A stretch of 7,433 nt of DNA from an uncultured Erythrobacteraceae bacterium (lineage in GTDB: Bacteria > Pseudomonadota > Alphaproteobacteria > Sphingomonadales > Sphingomonadaceae): contig CATMNW010000113.1 in the NCBI GenBank assembly GCA_950071875.1, positions 1 through 7,433 on the forward strand, read 5' to 3'. Shown piece after piece: positions 6,602 to 7,433 of this stretch; the first letter of the stretch is position 1; each line of letters opens with the position of its first letter. Under the pieces are notes generated by a model, which was not told the origin of the DNA, made no database searches, and was given only the letters and a program-made list of their open reading frames with translations. A program made the position numbers and the translations under genes.

Positions 6602-7433
6602 TTGAGCGACAGCACAATCGTCAACGGCCTTTCGGTCGATGTCGAAGACTGGTTTCAGGTCGGTGCGTTCGAGAACACCATCCGGCGCGAGGACTGGGAT
6701 GGTCTGGAACTGCGTGTCGGCGACAATGTCTCACGGATCCTCGACCTGTTCGATCGTGCCGAGGTGAAAGCGACTTTCTTTACGCTCGGCTGGGTGGCTG
6801 AGCGAAACGGGTCCACCATGCGTGCCATTGTCGAGCGCGGACATGAACTTGCCAGCCACGGTTACGATCATACGAGAGTATTCACTTTCGACCGCGGCGA
6901 ATTCGCGGCGGACATTGTACGGGCAAAAGCAATCCTCGAGGATACAAGCGGGAGTGCTGTTACCGGCTACCGCGCCCCGAGTTTTTCTATAGATTCGCGT
7001 AATCCGTGGGCTCACGAAGTTCTGGCGGAGCATGGCTATGCCTATTCGTCTTCGGTCGCCCCTGTCGTCCATGACCATTATGGCTGGCGCGAGGCTCCGC
7101 GGTTTGCCTTCGATCCGGTGCCGGGAAGCGCGCCGAAGATTCTGGCGTTTGATGACGAGGCGATGCTGTTTGCAATGGAGTTTCTGCCTGTGGAAACCCA
7201 TCCGCTCTGGAAGGAACGTTTGTTGTCCGGAAGCGTTGGCCCTAAATTTGCAGGGAGTGTCGGGAGAACGCTGGGGAAAATCCATGCCGCAACAGCAGGT
7301 TCACAGGAGGTCGCTGAAACCTTCGCAACGCAGGGTTATTTTGAGAAACTGCGGCTCGATCCCTACCTGCGGGCCACAGGAACACGACATCCCGAACTCG
7401 TAGAAGCGTTGCACCGTCTGGCTGACGATACGG
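6602..7433 (+). CDS. XrtA-type polysaccharide deacetylase N-terminal half joined in frame to a phosphotransferase-like segment (3' partial)
   Basis: The frame is open from TTG 6602 to the window end (277 complete codons). Residues 1 to about 175 are a NodB-type polysaccharide deacetylase of the exosortase A subgroup. Motif 1 is SVDVEDWF (Asp13, Asp16), motif 2 is ASHGYDH (metal-binding His86 and His90) and motif 3 is GYRAPSF (Arg124, Pro126). SSSVAPVVHDHYGWREAPRF follows, as expected. The family normally continues to about 280 residues with a C-terminal His-Pro-Trp-Glu type motif; that half is absent. After about residue 175 the sequence instead resembles an APH/choline-kinase-like phosphotransferase. 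No shift or stop marks the change. As it stands the deacetylase lacks part of its active site and is probably inactive unless the join is an artefact. The gene follows the ATPase by 19 bases. The first half is firm; the meaning of the second is open. Confidence 0.8.
   Translation, partial: MSDSTIVNGLSVDVEDWFQVGAFENTIRREDWDGLELRVGDNVSRILDLFDRAEVKATFFTLGWVAERNGSTMRAIVERGHELASHGYDHTRVFTFDRGEFAADIVRAKAILEDTSGSAVTGYRAPSFSIDSRNPWAHEVLAEHGYAYSSSVAPVVHDHYGWREAPRFAFDPVPGSAPKILAFDDEAMLFAMEFLPVETHPLWKERLLSGSVGPKFAGSVGRTLGKIHAATAGSQEVAETFATQGYFEKLRLDPYLRATGTRHPELVEALHRLADDT
7127..7433 (+). other. APH/choline-kinase-like phosphotransferase segment within the last reading frame
   Basis: From about residue 176 of the last frame, the protein reads like the hinge and early C-lobe of small-molecule kinases of the aminoglycoside phosphotransferase superfamily. 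PKILAFDDEAMLFAMEFLP (178-196) fits the strand-hinge region (usually a hydrophobic run ending in ME-L). FAGSVGRTLGKIHAATAG (216-233) fits the helix that commonly carries LG-LH before the catalytic loop. The ATP-binding N-lobe that should precede it is absent, and the catalytic HGD-type loop would lie beyond the window. The substrate cannot be named. The boundary is approximate because residues around VPGSA fit both families. Identification rests on motif recognition only. Confidence 0.6.

Noticed and set aside
5317..6624. A 435-codon open frame on the minus strand opposite the ATPase gene
   Set aside because: The plus-strand ATPase has clear Walker motifs and the family N-terminus; the minus frame has no recognisable motif and spans two gene boundaries.
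6731..7285. A 184-codon minus-strand frame across the deacetylase/phosphotransferase junction
   Set aside because: It has no recognisable domain; it is the antisense shadow of the plus frame and does not explain the junction.
7032..7403. Possible frameshift in the deacetylase, with its second half in another frame
   Set aside because: The other frames after 7130 give Arg/Cys-rich sequence with no deacetylase motifs, while the continuing frame is clearly protein-like.

Overview
The window is a compact block of co-oriented (+ strand) exopolysaccharide genes of the exosortase A (XrtA/EpsH, PEP-CTERM-associated) type. Gene content and order, the G+C-rich DNA and the protein character point to an alphaproteobacterium of the order Sphingomonadales, most likely an Erythrobacter-like member of the Erythrobacteraceae. 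This placement is recognition from the sequence, not a database result.

Layout. 1-286: 3' end of the exosortase-A-associated PLP-dependent decarboxylase. 287-448: the only sizeable intergenic gap (162 bases), the likely site of a promoter or leader. 449-1093: short lipoprotein of the Wza/OPX polysaccharide-export family. 1109-2626: Wzz-type chain-length determinant (PCP). 2642-3679: stand-alone tyrosine autokinase (BY-kinase) that pairs with the Wzz protein. 3684-5360: outer-membrane beta-barrel of the PEP-CTERM-associated family. 5374-6582: XrtA-associated AAA-type ATPase (ExeA/GspA-like). 6602-7433: polysaccharide deacetylase, which runs off the window end. Gaps between genes from 449 onward are 4 to 19 bases, so this part reads as one operon. 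No stretch above 300 bases lacks a gene. I saw no tRNA, rRNA, CRISPR array or insertion sequence. The exosortase gene itself is not in this window.

How they work together (family knowledge plus inference). The Wzz protein and its partner kinase control polymer length and export at the inner membrane. The periplasmic OPX lipoprotein and the beta-barrel probably form the route across the outer membrane. The deacetylase would modify the polysaccharide. The roles of the ATPase and the decarboxylase in these loci are not well defined.

The most unusual point is the last gene. Its first ~175 codons are a recognisable XrtA-type polysaccharide deacetylase. At about 7115-7140 the open frame changes, without a stop or frameshift, into a sequence that looks like the middle part of an APH/choline-kinase-like phosphotransferase. 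The second half of the deacetylase is missing. This is a true gene fusion, a deletion scar or an assembly/cloning chimera, and the sequence alone cannot decide which.
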